Assembly (NCBI GenBank): GCA_963556255.1
Contig: OY744605.1
Location: 64,289,234-64,353,233, forward strand
DNA from: Allolobophora icterica
Lineage: Eukaryota; Annelida; Clitellata; Crassiclitellata; Lumbricidae
Direction of reading: 5' to 3'
DNA length: 64,000 bases
Shown: positions 10,781-21,812 of the stretch, one piece after another
Numbering within the stretch: the first letter of the stretch is position 1
Layout: every line of letters starts with the position of its first letter
Position numbers and translations under genes: made by a program
Notes under the pieces: generated by a model
Told to the model about the DNA's origin: nothing
Databases searched by the model: none
What the model saw: only the letters and a program-made list of their open reading frames with translations

Positions 10781-13138
10781 ATGGGTTTAAGAAAATGTCG
10801 AATTGTCGGGATTCTGATATGCATTACAATTGTATTCATGGTAATTCATGAGTTTCTTATAGTTAAACCATTATCAATTCATCTCCATTCCAAAGGTTCA
10901 GCATCTCTGGAATGGACAGTTTATAAAAATAAGACGAAAGTTGGAAACGCATCTCTTTGGTGGATGGAACAAAATGAAACGTATGATCGAATTTCGTACC
11001 AAATCGGGCTTATGAATTATTTGAAAAAATACAATATAAAGAAGCTAAAGTTCATTTATCAGGTGCTTCATGGAAACTACATAAATCCTCCACCAGAAGG
11101 TCAGCATATTTTTACATCTCAGAAATGTCCAGTCGAGGCTTGTAGCATCACGAGAAAACTGAAGGATTTGAAGGTGGCTGATGCAGTTTACCTTCTAGGC
11201 TTCAATGCTTCCATGTTGAAACAATTACTACCGAAGTCGAAGAATCAGGTGTGGATCATAACTGGAGGAGAATCTCCTCCGCTGAATACTCACATGAATA
11301 TTTTTGATTCTCAAGCTCTTGGAAATTTAATCAACTGGACGATGTTCTACCGAAGAGACTCTACCATACCGGTACCTTATGGAAAATTTGAGACTTTTCT
11401 GAATTTCTCTCGGATAGAGGATCGTCCTTTAGATGACGATGTCAACTACGCTGTTGGAAAAACAAAACAGGTTGCGTGGTTGGTTAGTAATTGTGACTAT
11501 GGAACCCACAGCGGACGAGGTAATTATGCCAATGAATTGTCTAAGTACATTGAAGTGGACATCTATGGTCGTTGTGGGAATTTAACGTGTCCCAAAAACG
11601 AAATGGGTGGATGTCTTCAGATGCTGGGGAAAGAATACAAATTCTATCTTTCGTTTGAGAATAACTGTTGCAAAGACTACATTACAGAGAAGTTCTTTCG
11701 CAATGCTTTGCAGTAAGTATGAGTACCACCTTTGAGGTTTATTAAAAGCATTGTAGCTATTTATACTCTAAACTGTCTGCAATGAAACATAGTAGAAAAG
11801 CACTTACCGTTATTATAATAGAGAATATTTAGATCACATAATTGGCATTAGCTAGACATCAAAATGGTATTCAGACAATTTCATAGAGAAATCTTTCCGG
11901 AGGGTTTCGTGGAATCAGGCCCGTGTTAAGGCGCCCTGGGGCCCTGGAGCACTTTGTCATGTTGGGGCCCCCGTCTCTTCCCTCCTCCCTTCTCTTTCTC
12001 ATCCCCTCCCTATTTCTCTCCGTCCCTACCTTCCCCTTCCTTAATTTAGTAATATTCAAATCTGCTCAGACTCCAATCAACAACAAATTCAACAATAATA
12101 GTAAAGCACATTAAGGTTACTCATGCATATTCGCATCATTAGCCTGCAGAGCAACAGCGACTTGTGCGTAACTAACTAACCACGATAACTAACGTAGTTA
12201 GTTAGTTACGCACGCCCCCGGAAGATTCGCCCCCGACATTTCGCCCCCCGGAACTTTCGCCCCCGGAAGATTCATCGTTAGTCCAGCTTCTAGTCTTAGT
12301 TACATTTTCATCATAGATCCAGCTTCTGGTTTGAACTGTATTAGCCTTAGTTACATTTTCATCATAGATCCCGCTTCTAGTCTTAGTTACATTTTCATCC
12401 GGGGGCGAATCTTGCCGGGGGCGAAATGTCGGGGGCGAATCTTCCGGGGGCGATTCTTCCGGGGGCGAAATTTCCGTATCCCGTTTTATCATGCATATTT
12501 CAAAGATTAGCGTAAAAGTACGGTAAAACCACATTGCTGGCTGATGATGGCTATTGGTGGCTGCTATTGCAAAAATTGGAAAATGTAGCTGCATGGTGTC
12601 TCTTGAACGGACAACCTCTGTAACCCATCTTTCTCCACTTACATGAACGTGAACTTATATTCTAATCATTTTGTTTTCAAATGTACTTTTGTAATTAGGC
12701 TATTTCCTTATTTTTAAAGATTCTGCTTGCATGCAATTCTAGTTTTGCCAACTATGTTGACGATTAATTGTTTTTCATGATATCTGTAGGAATGACATCA
12801 TACCGATTGCTCTCGGAGCGCATCCAGACGACTACAAAGCCATGGCTCCGCCTGGGTCCTATATTCACGTCGATGACTTTGAAAATCCGAAGCAACTGGC
12901 TGACTATCTATATCTTCTCGATAAAAACGATACACTCTACAACGAATACTTTCGCTGGAAAAAAACTGGAAGATTTATTTCAGCGTCGTCTTGGTGTCGT
13001 TTGTGTGCTCTTCTGCATGCAAATGATGACGGAAGCTATGTACATTGGTACCCGGACTTCCACGAATGGTGGGAAGAGGGCGTGTGTTTAGAACATCCGA
13101 AATCTGGGCAATGGCAGTCTTGGAGAAACAAAATGTGA
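10781..13138 (+). CDS. FUT-B: alpha-1,3-fucosyltransferase, GT10 family (2 exons)
   Basis: Exons 10781-11712 and 12790-13138 join as CA|G, giving 426 residues, typical for the family. Layout is tail, anchor (about residues 8-28), stem, NWTMFYRRDSTI, HSGRGNYANELSKY, the GT10 core FENNCCKDYITEKFF (about 292) and the C-terminal donor-side lobe from exon 2 (HVDDFENPKQLADYL). The Golgi lumen is the expected site, with GDP-fucose as donor. The protein ends WRNKM, two residues shorter than A and C. Compared with the others it lacks a few residues in the stem-proximal segment after KKYN. Nearest relative in the window is FUT-D. The intron carries transposon debris at 11910-12480. All key family motifs are intact, so I regard it as functional. 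Confidence 0.93.
11717..12160. other. FUT-B intron, first part
   Basis: 11717-11905 aligns with 30859-31170 downstream of FUT-D exon 1, which shows the two introns were once the same. At about 11910 the match ends at CAGGCCCGTGTTAAGGC, which looks like the edge of an inserted element. A pyrimidine-rich stretch follows. Confidence 0.55.
12165..12480. mobile_element. Inverted-repeat element with 36-bp satellite core
   Basis: A hairpin with GTTAGTTAGTTACGC arms (12165-12211) is followed by an array of GGGGGCGAA-type units on one strand (12213-12270) and the inverse array at 12398-12475. Between them lie about three units of a 36-bp repeat containing TTAGTTACATTTTCATC. The same 36-bp monomer is found in the element at 48059-48706. 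The antisense frame reads as repeats of DENVTKTRSW, which I take to be satellite, not protein. Confidence 0.65.
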
Positions 13139-13579
13139 CGTTGAACCAGACGAACAAACGCAGATTTATGTAAACTTCACGATGTGAAGTCGCACATTAT
13201 CTGCTGTTCACCATCGGTAATTTAGTTTTAAATAGGTAGGGCCTACTTCAGAGTCTACCTATAGGTAGCGTAATTGAACTTCTTCGCCTGATATTTAATT
13301 GAATTTTCTAAGCGGTTTGAAACATAAGAATTTTCTGTTTCCTCAAATTTCTTTTAGGAATGTATTTTTCCAATGATTGCCTGCTCTTATTGTATTAGCG
13401 AATACACAGTTGACAACTTCTGGCTGCGCTATGGATGAGTAGCAGATACGTGGCTTTCTCGTTGATAAGAATGTTCATTTTTATTTTTTGCGTAGCTTAC
13501 CCGCGCAGAGATCTTTTCAGATTCGTGTATTGGCACTGATGAAATTTGTGGCTTGCAACGAATACAACTCCATGTAACG
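13139..13579. other. 3' flank of FUT-B, nothing recognised
   Basis: AT-rich sequence directly after the FUT-B stop, presumably containing its 3' UTR. No repeat family or exon is recognised. Confidence 0.45.
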
Positions 13580-14335
13580 AACCTGGAGCCAGACCATTAT
13601 TTTATATAGCTAGTTTACATTAATTTAATTTACTTACTTGCAGCAGCGGTGAATGCGAGCCATGACCTGTCCTAATTACTGCTGACTGATCACTCCAATT
13701 TCGTGCAATATGATTGGCCATAACAACATGGCCGACACCTCATGCGACACGCCGCGTGACATCATTCGTATACACGTCACTAATTTCGGAAACTATTTTA
13801 AATAACAGTGGCGGCAAAGGTGAGCAAGTCGTATAATAATGGATTAATGTGCAGTTGAGCACGTACCTATCAAGGAAATTAGGCGATTCGTTCGATATCG
13901 ATGTAGTCGAGATAGAAAACCGTCGGACTGTGAACAAAATTTACTTCAAGTCCTGCAGAAAGCAGGCCGACAAATTCGACTGGACTGCCGGCTGAAAGGT
14001 CAAGTCAAAAATGAGTGTTCAACGTATGCCGAAGGCTCAATCAACGTTTTGAAATCAGCCGTCACACGTAATCTTAAGTCAATGGTAGGTTTCTAGTGAA
14101 TGTTCATTGATTAATTCATTCTGAGAATTTATATAGCGCATCTTCAACAGACCTACTCAGATAACGGAACTGAATTGAGATAGGCCTACTAGATGAGTAC
14201 TATAAATTATATGCAGCTAAATGAATACGATACACAAAATACGCTGTACATAAAAGTTCCGAGGTCGACCACACATCGCTCGCTTACTCGATCCAGCGCG
14301 ATCGATTTTCAACCCGCGTACTATTTTAAAACGGG
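13580..14335. repeat. Duplicated segment, copy 1 (empty target sites)
   Basis: Aligns with 45942-47028 from ACCTGGAGCCAGACCATTAT to GCGCGATCGATTTTCAACCC. This copy has single copies of CTACTAGA (14186-14193) and ATATGCAG (14209-14216), exactly the targets occupied by two transposons in the other copy. It has about 340 bp (roughly 13720-14050) that the other copy lacks. A GCGCC-type LINE/SINE tail remnant lies near 14130. Confidence 0.8.
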
Positions 14336-14699
14336 ATGCTCTGCATATAGGTCGTTCTAACGCGCTCAGCTTGCCAGTGTTGCTATTCGTTAATAGCAGA
14401 CACAAACGTACGCGCATGCGCGGTCGACCACAAACACCTAAGTGCAGTAATGCGTAAATTGCGTATACTCCAAACACGAGTTTCCTGGTTTTAACTGCTA
14501 CCAAACCCGTAAGCACAGGTTTTAAAATAGCCTTCTGGTTTGTATTCCACAGTGACCACTTCATCACGACTTCGCTCCTTGACACTTCAACGACGAGTTT
14601 GTGCGAAAGTGACTGGGAAACCAATGCAGGTCGTCGTTAAAGTGTTAAGGTGTTCTCGGATTTCGTCGATATAATAGATTCAGGCCAACTGGCGCTTCT

Positions 14700-15270
14700 G
14701 TCACTAATGCTTGATAATTATGTCGATGGCATTCGACACAGTTGACCACGACATACTGCATCGGCAACTGTATTTGTATCTGTCATTTGGAATCAAAGAA
14801 AGAGCGGTTAGTTGATTTAAATCTTACATAAGAATGGTCTATGAAGTCAGTCCATTTTGGCTATGAAGGAGACGTCATCTAGATCGGTCACTTGCGACGT
14901 TCCACGATGACGTGGGTTTGGCCATTTTCTTTTTGTGTTATATGCGGTAGAAGAGGATCCTACAAACACGCTGTTCCATCCATCATATGCAGAGATGCCC
15001 GAATTTTCTTCTTCTGCGAACCATCACCAACCGCCGAACTGAAACAGATAATGTCATTGTGCATCGAGCGCATATCGGAGTTGATGGCTTGTAATCATTT
15101 CAAACTTAATCTATCAAAACCTAAGTTTCGATAGTGTACCATTCTTCGGCGTCGCCATTTACTCGACGATATCAGTACCTTCGCCCTTAGTGATGCAGAA
15201 TTTTGACCAGATGATACCAGCTGCCATCTTGGAGTTCACTTTGACAGCTGTATAACCATAGGGCCTCTCG
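14700..15270 (+). pseudogene. Degenerate LINE reverse transcriptase fragment
   Basis: The + strand shows SMAFDTVDHDILHRQLYLYL in the first part, the palm motif (S.AFDTVDH) of CR1/jockey-type reverse transcriptases. Further on comes IFFFCEPSPTAELKQIMSLC and a region ending in NLSKPKF, where the catalytic YADD is degraded. Frameshifts separate the parts. It is a dead copy. Confidence 0.8.
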
Positions 15271-15320
15271 GTCTATATGAGTCAACTCTTTTGAGGTCTA
15301 ACAAATGTGTCGTATATAAG

Positions 15321-16196
15321 GGTGGCCTGACAAAATGTTATCAGACAAAATATCAGAGACAAAATGTCATCAGACAAAATGTCACGGAGAAAATGGCATG
15401 GACAAAATGGCACGGACAGAATGCCCATTTCACAAAATGGCACGGAATTAATATTCGAATCTTCGAAAATTAAATATAATTATATATATATGAAAACGGT
15501 AGAACCCCATAGACATCAAAGAATAAGAAAATAATAAATAGAATAAAGTCTACTATGCAACTAAAGCAGGTTTGAAACGTTATGCACAACGGCCCCCATA
15601 ACCTGGGCTACAAGGACCAATAGACATCAAAATTCAAAACATGCCTCGAAGGAACAATGCCGTCGAAGGCTGGCATAATGCTTTCAACAACGTGGTTGGA
15701 TTTTCCCATCCAACTACAACCAAACTTGCACATAAGCTACAGCAGGAACAGCACAGCACGGAACTCCTGCATCGTCAGCTTGAACTTGGGGTTCAGCCAG
15801 GAAGAAAGAAGAAGACATATGTGAGGATCAGCGAAGTTCTCAACACTATTGTGACTGACGATTATAATAGAGACCCAATTGTTTACTTGGGAGACTGCCA
15901 GAGTTCTAAATATTAATGTTGTCTGACCATTTTGTGTGAGAGCATTTTGTTGGAGCATTTAACTTATTTCACATTAAAAAACAAAGAAATATAAACATAG
16001 TTCTTTTTGATTTTTTTTGGTTATAATGCATGCACATTATTCCTGTGCCATTTTGTCATATGGACATTCGGTCCGCGCCATTCTGTCCATGACATTTGTC
16101 TGTGACATTTTGTCTGATGACATTTTGTGTTTATGACATTTTGTCCATGCCATTCTGTCCGTGACCTTTTGTCCGATGATATTTTGTCATGGAACC
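15321..16196 (+). mobile_element. MULE-type DNA transposon remnant with satellite-like inverted ends
   Basis: Both ends consist of arrays of a 15-16-bp unit containing GACAAAATGTC, inverted with respect to each other (15327-15445 and 15925-16190). Outer ends are GGTGGCCTGACAAAAT and ATTTTGTCATGGAACC. The flanks TATATAAG and TATAAAAG may be a slightly diverged target duplication. Between the arrays is a fragment of Mutator-like transposase. Terminal arrays plus that domain match the Phantom/MULE type. Confidence 0.82.
15641..15916 (+). pseudogene. C-terminal fragment of MULE transposase
   Basis: A 91-residue frame starting MPRRNNAVEGWHNAFNNVVG. The pattern R.NN.VEGWH..F...V...HP is the conserved end of MULE transposases of the kind often linked to FLYWCH zinc fingers. 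The catalytic DDE part and the zinc finger are missing, so it is a deletion derivative that cannot transpose by itself. Confidence 0.82.
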
Positions 16197-16249
16197 TATA
16201 AAAGCCATCCGCAGATTCATTCCAGTACCCTGTTCGACATTGCTGTATT

Positions 16250-16478
16250 CAGTGGCGTCACTAGGGGGCGCGGGAGGTGCAGGCCGCACCGGGACCGGTG
16301 ACACTTTTAGAGGGGTGACACCAAAATGACTGTCTAAAAATTTGGTACAGAATTTCAGCAGAATGTTTTTTAAATTAACAATAACAGATGACAACAAAAA
16401 CGTTTCTCGTGGGAGAGGTCCATGGGGTGACACCATGACTTACCGCACTGGGTGACACCAACCCTAGTGACGCCACTG
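16250..16478. mobile_element. hAT-like MITE (CAGTGGCGTCACTAGG family)
   Basis: Inverted ends CAGTGGCGTCACTAGGG and CCCTAGTGACGCCACTG match over 17 bp. Flanks GCTGTATT (16242-16249) and GCTGTACT (16479-16486) form an 8-bp target duplication with one substitution. Internal GGTGACACC units repeat. No coding capacity. Confidence 0.9.
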
Positions 16479-16499
16479 GCTGTACTGATGAATACAGAC

Positions 16500-17560
16500 T
16501 GCATGTGATGAATAAAACCAGCTATGGTCAGACCAGATACACCATACCATTGCTCAAGGCAATGAAGCAATGTAGCATGGTCGACGGTTACCTCGGACAA
16601 GATGAGTATTCTGAAATTAAGATTGTTAGATAGGATGATTTGGCCCTAGAAATAAGGTTGCGAACCGACTTGTAATTTTCCTTGAAATGCACGTGACAGA
16701 ATGGACGTTTTGAACTGAGCCAAACTCGCTCAAGTTGACTACGTCGAGGACGAGCTTCGGCAAGTTCAGTTAAAAGAAGGCTTGGATCACAAATGACAAC
16801 TGTCCGTGATTTTAGAGAAATGTACTTATGAAGCAGTTCAGTTAGAAAAGATTGGAATTGATAGGTTTACATAAGAAGAAGAACGTCATTTTTGAACGTC
16901 CGAACATCTGGTTCATGCTAGGATCGGAAGGTGAGGACAGTGTAACACCACCAGGATTGGTCTTAAAAAGAAATAAAAGAAGCGGCTACTGCGAGGTGCT
17001 TGGAAAGAAGTTTCCCTAATCAAGACATCATGAATTATGCTGCAATCGTGATCTCGCGAGTAAGAGATCAAGTTTGTGGCCTTCAGTGCATACTGTTAAC
17101 ATGATGTGCTGGTTAAGATCAATGAAGACTATGAAATGTATTCGAAGTTTGATAAGTAACATAAATGACCTGAATTTCAAAGTCGCACGTTATGACTAGG
17201 TCAGTTGGGTATGAGATTGGAGCCTAAAAAGAGTTCGAAATTCAGTAAATAATTCAGTAAATAAATCCAGTAAATAAAGGCAGATCGATATATATTTTTC
17301 AGAGTACAATGTGCTTGCTACCAGAGTTTAGGATGGAAGCATAGCTTCAAAAGACAACGAATCAACAAAAGACAAAGGGAAGTGGGATTTGTTAAATAAA
17401 ACTAATCCACCCTTCATTAGCACACGGCCGCAGTTCTTGTTACAGTAAAAATGAAGGAAAATGAAGAAGGGGCTATTTCTGAATGGAAGGACTGTGTGCC
17501 ATTAGCAACCATGTTTCATTATGTAGCCAATCATTTTATCTTCAGAGGACAAGCGTTCAA
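16500..17560. other. Probable decayed retroelement, unassigned
   Basis: No intact frame. The - strand has short stretches such as VVICDPSLLLTELAEARPRR that suggest a decayed LINE body leading to the fragment at 17757-17566, but I could not tie it to a known domain. Confidence 0.3.
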
Positions 17561-17565
17561 GGGTT

Positions 17566-17757
17566 TTAGGGGCGATTGTCAGGATTTAGTTCAAAATCGC
17601 CAGTAAAAAGTACATGTATGAGCATGAAGATATGTACTGGTAGGCCTATACCCTTCTGTTTCTTGGACGATAACCGCCAATATTTACCATGCCCAGCAGT
17701 CCAGTCTTGGAAGAGAATCAATTTGGTAGAAAAACAACGATCGAGAAGAGAGACCAC
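17566..17757 (-). pseudogene. Possible LINE 5' coding fragment
   Basis: A 63-residue frame ending in FTGDFELNPDNRP. The segment GD.ELNP resembles the GD(I/V)E.NPGP found near the N-terminus of some LINE polyproteins, where it forms a 2A-like peptide. Here the terminal GP is lost. No other domain is present, so the call is tentative. Confidence 0.35.
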
Positions 17758-18120
17758 ATTTGGAGGAGAAATTGTCAGTGGTATTTAAGGAATGAAGAGA
17801 ATGGCTGACAAAAAGGAGGTTCTGAGATGTTGCATAAACGGTGGACAAGAATTGTCAATTAAATGAGGTACAAAACGGCTGTCGGGTGAAGTTGCCAATT
17901 GGATCATACTTTACCAGAAACACGTGGAAAACGTGAAGCATCACTGTGGGCTTTAGAGAAGACAGGATGTATCAAAGGGGAAAGCAGGGAGTCCCGGTGG
18001 CATATTACGAAAGTACACATGGAAATTGCGCATGGGGAATCTCGCAACCAATCAGACGATGAGCGTGAATTTGTTTACTGTACAGAGCAGTGCGTTTGCA
18101 GGCGCTTAATTAAAGAATAG

Positions 18121-18165
18121 ATTATTATTAGATTATTATTATTATTATTAATATTATTATTATTT
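18121..18165. repeat. (ATT)n microsatellite
   Basis: An interrupted run of ATT units. Confidence 0.8.
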
Positions 18166-18479
18166 CTGTCTAACAGAAACAGGCGCAATATGAAGTATCG
18201 TTGGATTGCCGCCGCCGAATTGCACCAAACCGACAGATTCTTTGACCTCCGGCAACGATTCTGAGGATCATCTACAGAGGTTTTAAAACAAATACCTAAT
18301 ATTGCATTTGATTTGGTTTTGGCGATTCCAATTGAGGAATGCCAATTGCAGTTTACCCGACCTTGGAAGCCCAACTTCAGGTTTGCTTGGCTGGAGAAAT
18401 CTTTGTTCCTCTGATTGGGGTGAACAGTTTGTTCCTCTTGTACGGTCCTTGGCAATGCAGTGTCGCCCTTTTCGATGGT

Positions 18480-18655
18480 TGGGCCACTTACCTGAAATAG
18501 ACTTCCTTTGAATCTGCGCTTTGTCTTAGCTAAGGCTTCTGCATGTTTTTTCTTTATAAACAATTGAAAACTGATCTTTTCCTCCAGGGATGGGTTGGGA
18601 GCGCCTCTGAGTAGTCACCTTGGAGAGGCGATAAATAAACGAATGAATAAATTAT
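18480..18655 (+). mobile_element. LINE 3' end and tail
   Basis: The + strand resembles a decayed LINE C-terminus and then runs into GGGAGCGCCTCTGAGTAG, GAGAGGCGATAAATAAAC and an AT-rich tail. The same tail occurs at the 3' end of the tRNA-derived SINE at 28018-28263, indicating a LINE/SINE pair. Confidence 0.55.
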
Positions 18656-18950
18656 AAGATATTTAAAAAGACATGCACATTTGTCATGCAGATTTGGCCG
18701 GCGTCGTGTCATGCGGGCCATGACAGTAGGCCTACAAAAGATCGACGATTGCCCATAGGCATATTTGATTAATATAAACAGGAAGATCATTCAACCGAAT
18801 CGTACTACAGACTTCGACAAGGCACATGCCAGCTGCTGTGAGAACGGCAAATATGGGTGAATGAATTATATATTAATCTACGGAACAACTGGTGTGACAT
18901 TTGACAACGATGTAAAATAATCACAGTAAGCTTATATATTTTTGTCCTTT

Positions 18951-19116
18951 GGGGCCGTCCATAAATGACGTCACGCTATTTTGGCCGATTTTTTTACCCC
19001 CCCTCCCCCCTCGTCACACGTCGTCACAAAAGTAACACCCCCTCTTGTCACACATCGTCACAAATTTCTGACCCCCTCCCTCCCCTAGGTGCGTGACGTC
19101 ATTTATGGATGGCCCC
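18951..19116. mobile_element. MITE with GGGGCCGTCCATAAATGACG ends
   Basis: The terminal inverted repeat of about 25 bp begins GGGGCCGTCCATAAATGACG on the left and is mirrored by CGTCATTTATGGATGGCCCC on the right. The interior is C-rich with repeated GTCACA units. No clean target duplication is visible. Confidence 0.85.
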
Positions 19117-19528
19117 TTTTTTGTCGCTCTCGCTAGATATTATTCTTGTTAATTTTCGATGTTTATGCTACACTCTTGAAGATATTTCATGTACAGTTGA
19201 CACAGTATATCATTCTCTCCAGTTTTTCAAAAATAATTCTGTGCATCCATTTGCATGTCACCTTTGTGACTCCGTAGGGACTGAGCTAAGGTTCAGAAAT
19301 AGCTTTTCTTCATCTTGGTGTTTCGAACAGTGCTTTACAGCTACTGCACTTATAAGTTTAAGCATATGTGCGTTTTGGTATAAACGTTAAAGTTAACGTT
19401 ATAGACTTATCCAATAGATAAATTAGTTTGAAGACAATGTGAATGGATATCAAACGATAAAACAGCAAAATTGGATAAATTCGGTTAAAATCGGGTCTAA
19501 AAGTTGAGGCCCACGTATTTCTAAAAAA
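19117..19528. promoter_or_regulatory. 5' flank of FUT-C
   Basis: Partly alignable with the flanks of FUT-B and FUT-D. No defined promoter motif can be named. Confidence 0.35.
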
Positions 19529-20579
19529 ATGGATTCCCGAAAATGTCGAACTGTCGCGATTCTGATATGCATTACAGCTGTAATAATTCTAATTAGCGAG
19601 TTTCTAATAGTTAAACCGTTTTCAATGCACCTCCTTTCAAGAACTTCAGCATCTCTGGAATGGGTAGTTTATAAAAATAAGACGAAATTTGGGGACGAAT
19701 CTCTTTCGTGGATGCAACAAAAAGAAACGAATGATCGAATTTCGCACCAACTACGGTTTTCGGAGCATTTCAATAAATACAACAAAGTGAACGCAACAAA
19801 GATGAAGCTCATTTACCAGGTGCATGATAGCAACTATGGAAAACCGCCACCAGAAGGTCAGCATGTTTTTACATCTCAGAAATGTCCAGTCAAGGCTTGT
19901 AGCATCACAAGAAAACTCGAAGACGCGAAGGTGGCTGATGCAGTTTACCTTGAAGGCTTCAATGCTTCCACGTTGAAACAATTGCTACCGAAGCCGAAGA
20001 ACCAAGTTTGGGTCATAATTGGAGGAGAACCTCCTCCAGTGAATTCTCAGCTGAACATTTTTGATTCTCATGCTCTTGGAAATCTAATCAACTGGACGAT
20101 ATTTTACCGAAGAGACTCCACCATACCGATTCCGTATGGAAAATTTGAGACATTTCCGAATTTCACTCGGATAGAAAATTACCCATTAGATGACGGAGTA
20201 AACTACGCTGCTGGGAAAACAAAACAGGTTGCGTGGTTCGTTAGTAATTGTGGCCCTTCAACCCACAGCGGACGAGGTAATTATGCCAGTGAATTGTCGA
20301 AGTACATTGACGTCGACACGTATGGTCTCTGTGGGGAATTAAAGTGTCCCAAAAACGAAACGGATGGATGTCTCCAGATGCTGAGGAAGGAATACAAATT
20401 CTATCTTTCGTTTGAGAATAACTGTTGCAAAGACTACATTACAGAAAAGTTCTTCAACAATGCCTTGCAGTAAGTAGGCCTAAGCTTACTTTTTGCGACA
20501 TTCAGGTGAAACTGTCAGATCATGTATTATGTAAGATACGTTGTTTACTTGCAATCAACTTACATAATAACCGTTGTAC

Positions 20580-20610
<31 letters not shown>

Positions 20611-21777
20611 CCGTAAACAAACACTATTGTGACGTCACTATACTGCCGCCTTGGCGACGGTTGTCTTGACGACGGCTATAGGCCTATAATATGACGTTAT
20701 AATAATAATTGTTTTTATATACCGTGATTTTTCACGGGTTACAGCTAGTCTTACCATAATTGCACTGACCTCTTAAGGCATAGACGATTGCGCGCACATG
20801 TTTACGTTAATTGGGACAAGTCAACTTCTTCCTCAAACTCCATGCTCTACTCTGCAAGCACAACTGCTGCGTCCCTTCTCCCTATCTATCATGGTCCTCC
20901 CTCCTTTAGTTCTTCCTCAGTGCCATGAATTTTATATCTTTAGGACATTCTCCCGATGATTCTTCAAGGTATCTATTCTATATCCTCATGCGTAAGGCAA
21001 CAATGCAGAAGTACCAGGATTTTCGTTTCGACTGCACAGCATCTGCTGCTGCACCATGGGCGACCAGCGCAGAGAGGAACTTGGCGAAGTTGGCTTGGAC
21101 CAAATAAGTAACCTTATTGATCTCCTAGACCAATTGATCATCGGGCTTTGATGTTCATATGTATGATATAAATTATCTCTTGCTGAGTTTATGGTTCACC
21201 AGTCTTTCTCTATCTAATGTAATTTAATTATACAGGAATGACGTCATACCTATTGTTCATTTAATTGACAATCCTTGGCCTTGGCCACCAAGAGGACATG
21301 TTAAATTGTTTGGTGTATGGCATTAGGATAAAATTCAAAATAAATAAGCTTAGGAAGCGAACCCACCTTAAGGATTCATGATTTGATAGCGCGATCGATA
21401 ATGAAAAGCAAGGAAATAACTCATTTGACGCGATCCATACTTTCTTTCTGAGCAAATTTCTGGCAAATTATTCCTGTCGAGTTTGTAATGAATTTCTCAG
21501 ACACAGTCACATTATAACTTCATTTACGTATATTTTTAGCAGCTATATGTCATAAATAACAGTATTAGCCGAACTTTACATGACACTGTACGGGTGTATA
21601 ACATCAAGAAGACTATTTTATAACTTGCTGTCCTAACCCGTGAAAAATCACGGTATATAAAAACAATTATTATTATAACGTCATGTTATAGGCCTATAGC
21701 CGTCGTCAAGACAACCGTCAAGACAACGAGTCGCCAAGGCGGCAGTATAGTGACGTCACAATAGTGTTTGTTTACGG

Positions 21778-21812
<35 letters not shown>

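Noticed and set aside
17566..17757. 2A-like ribosome-skipping peptide
   Set aside because: GDFELNP is present but the essential NPGP ending is NPDN here, so skipping is not expected. Kept only as a possible LINE remnant.
18075..18563. 162-residue antisense frame
   Set aside because: It includes Asn runs from the ATT array and overlaps the LINE tail read on the + strand; no family motif.
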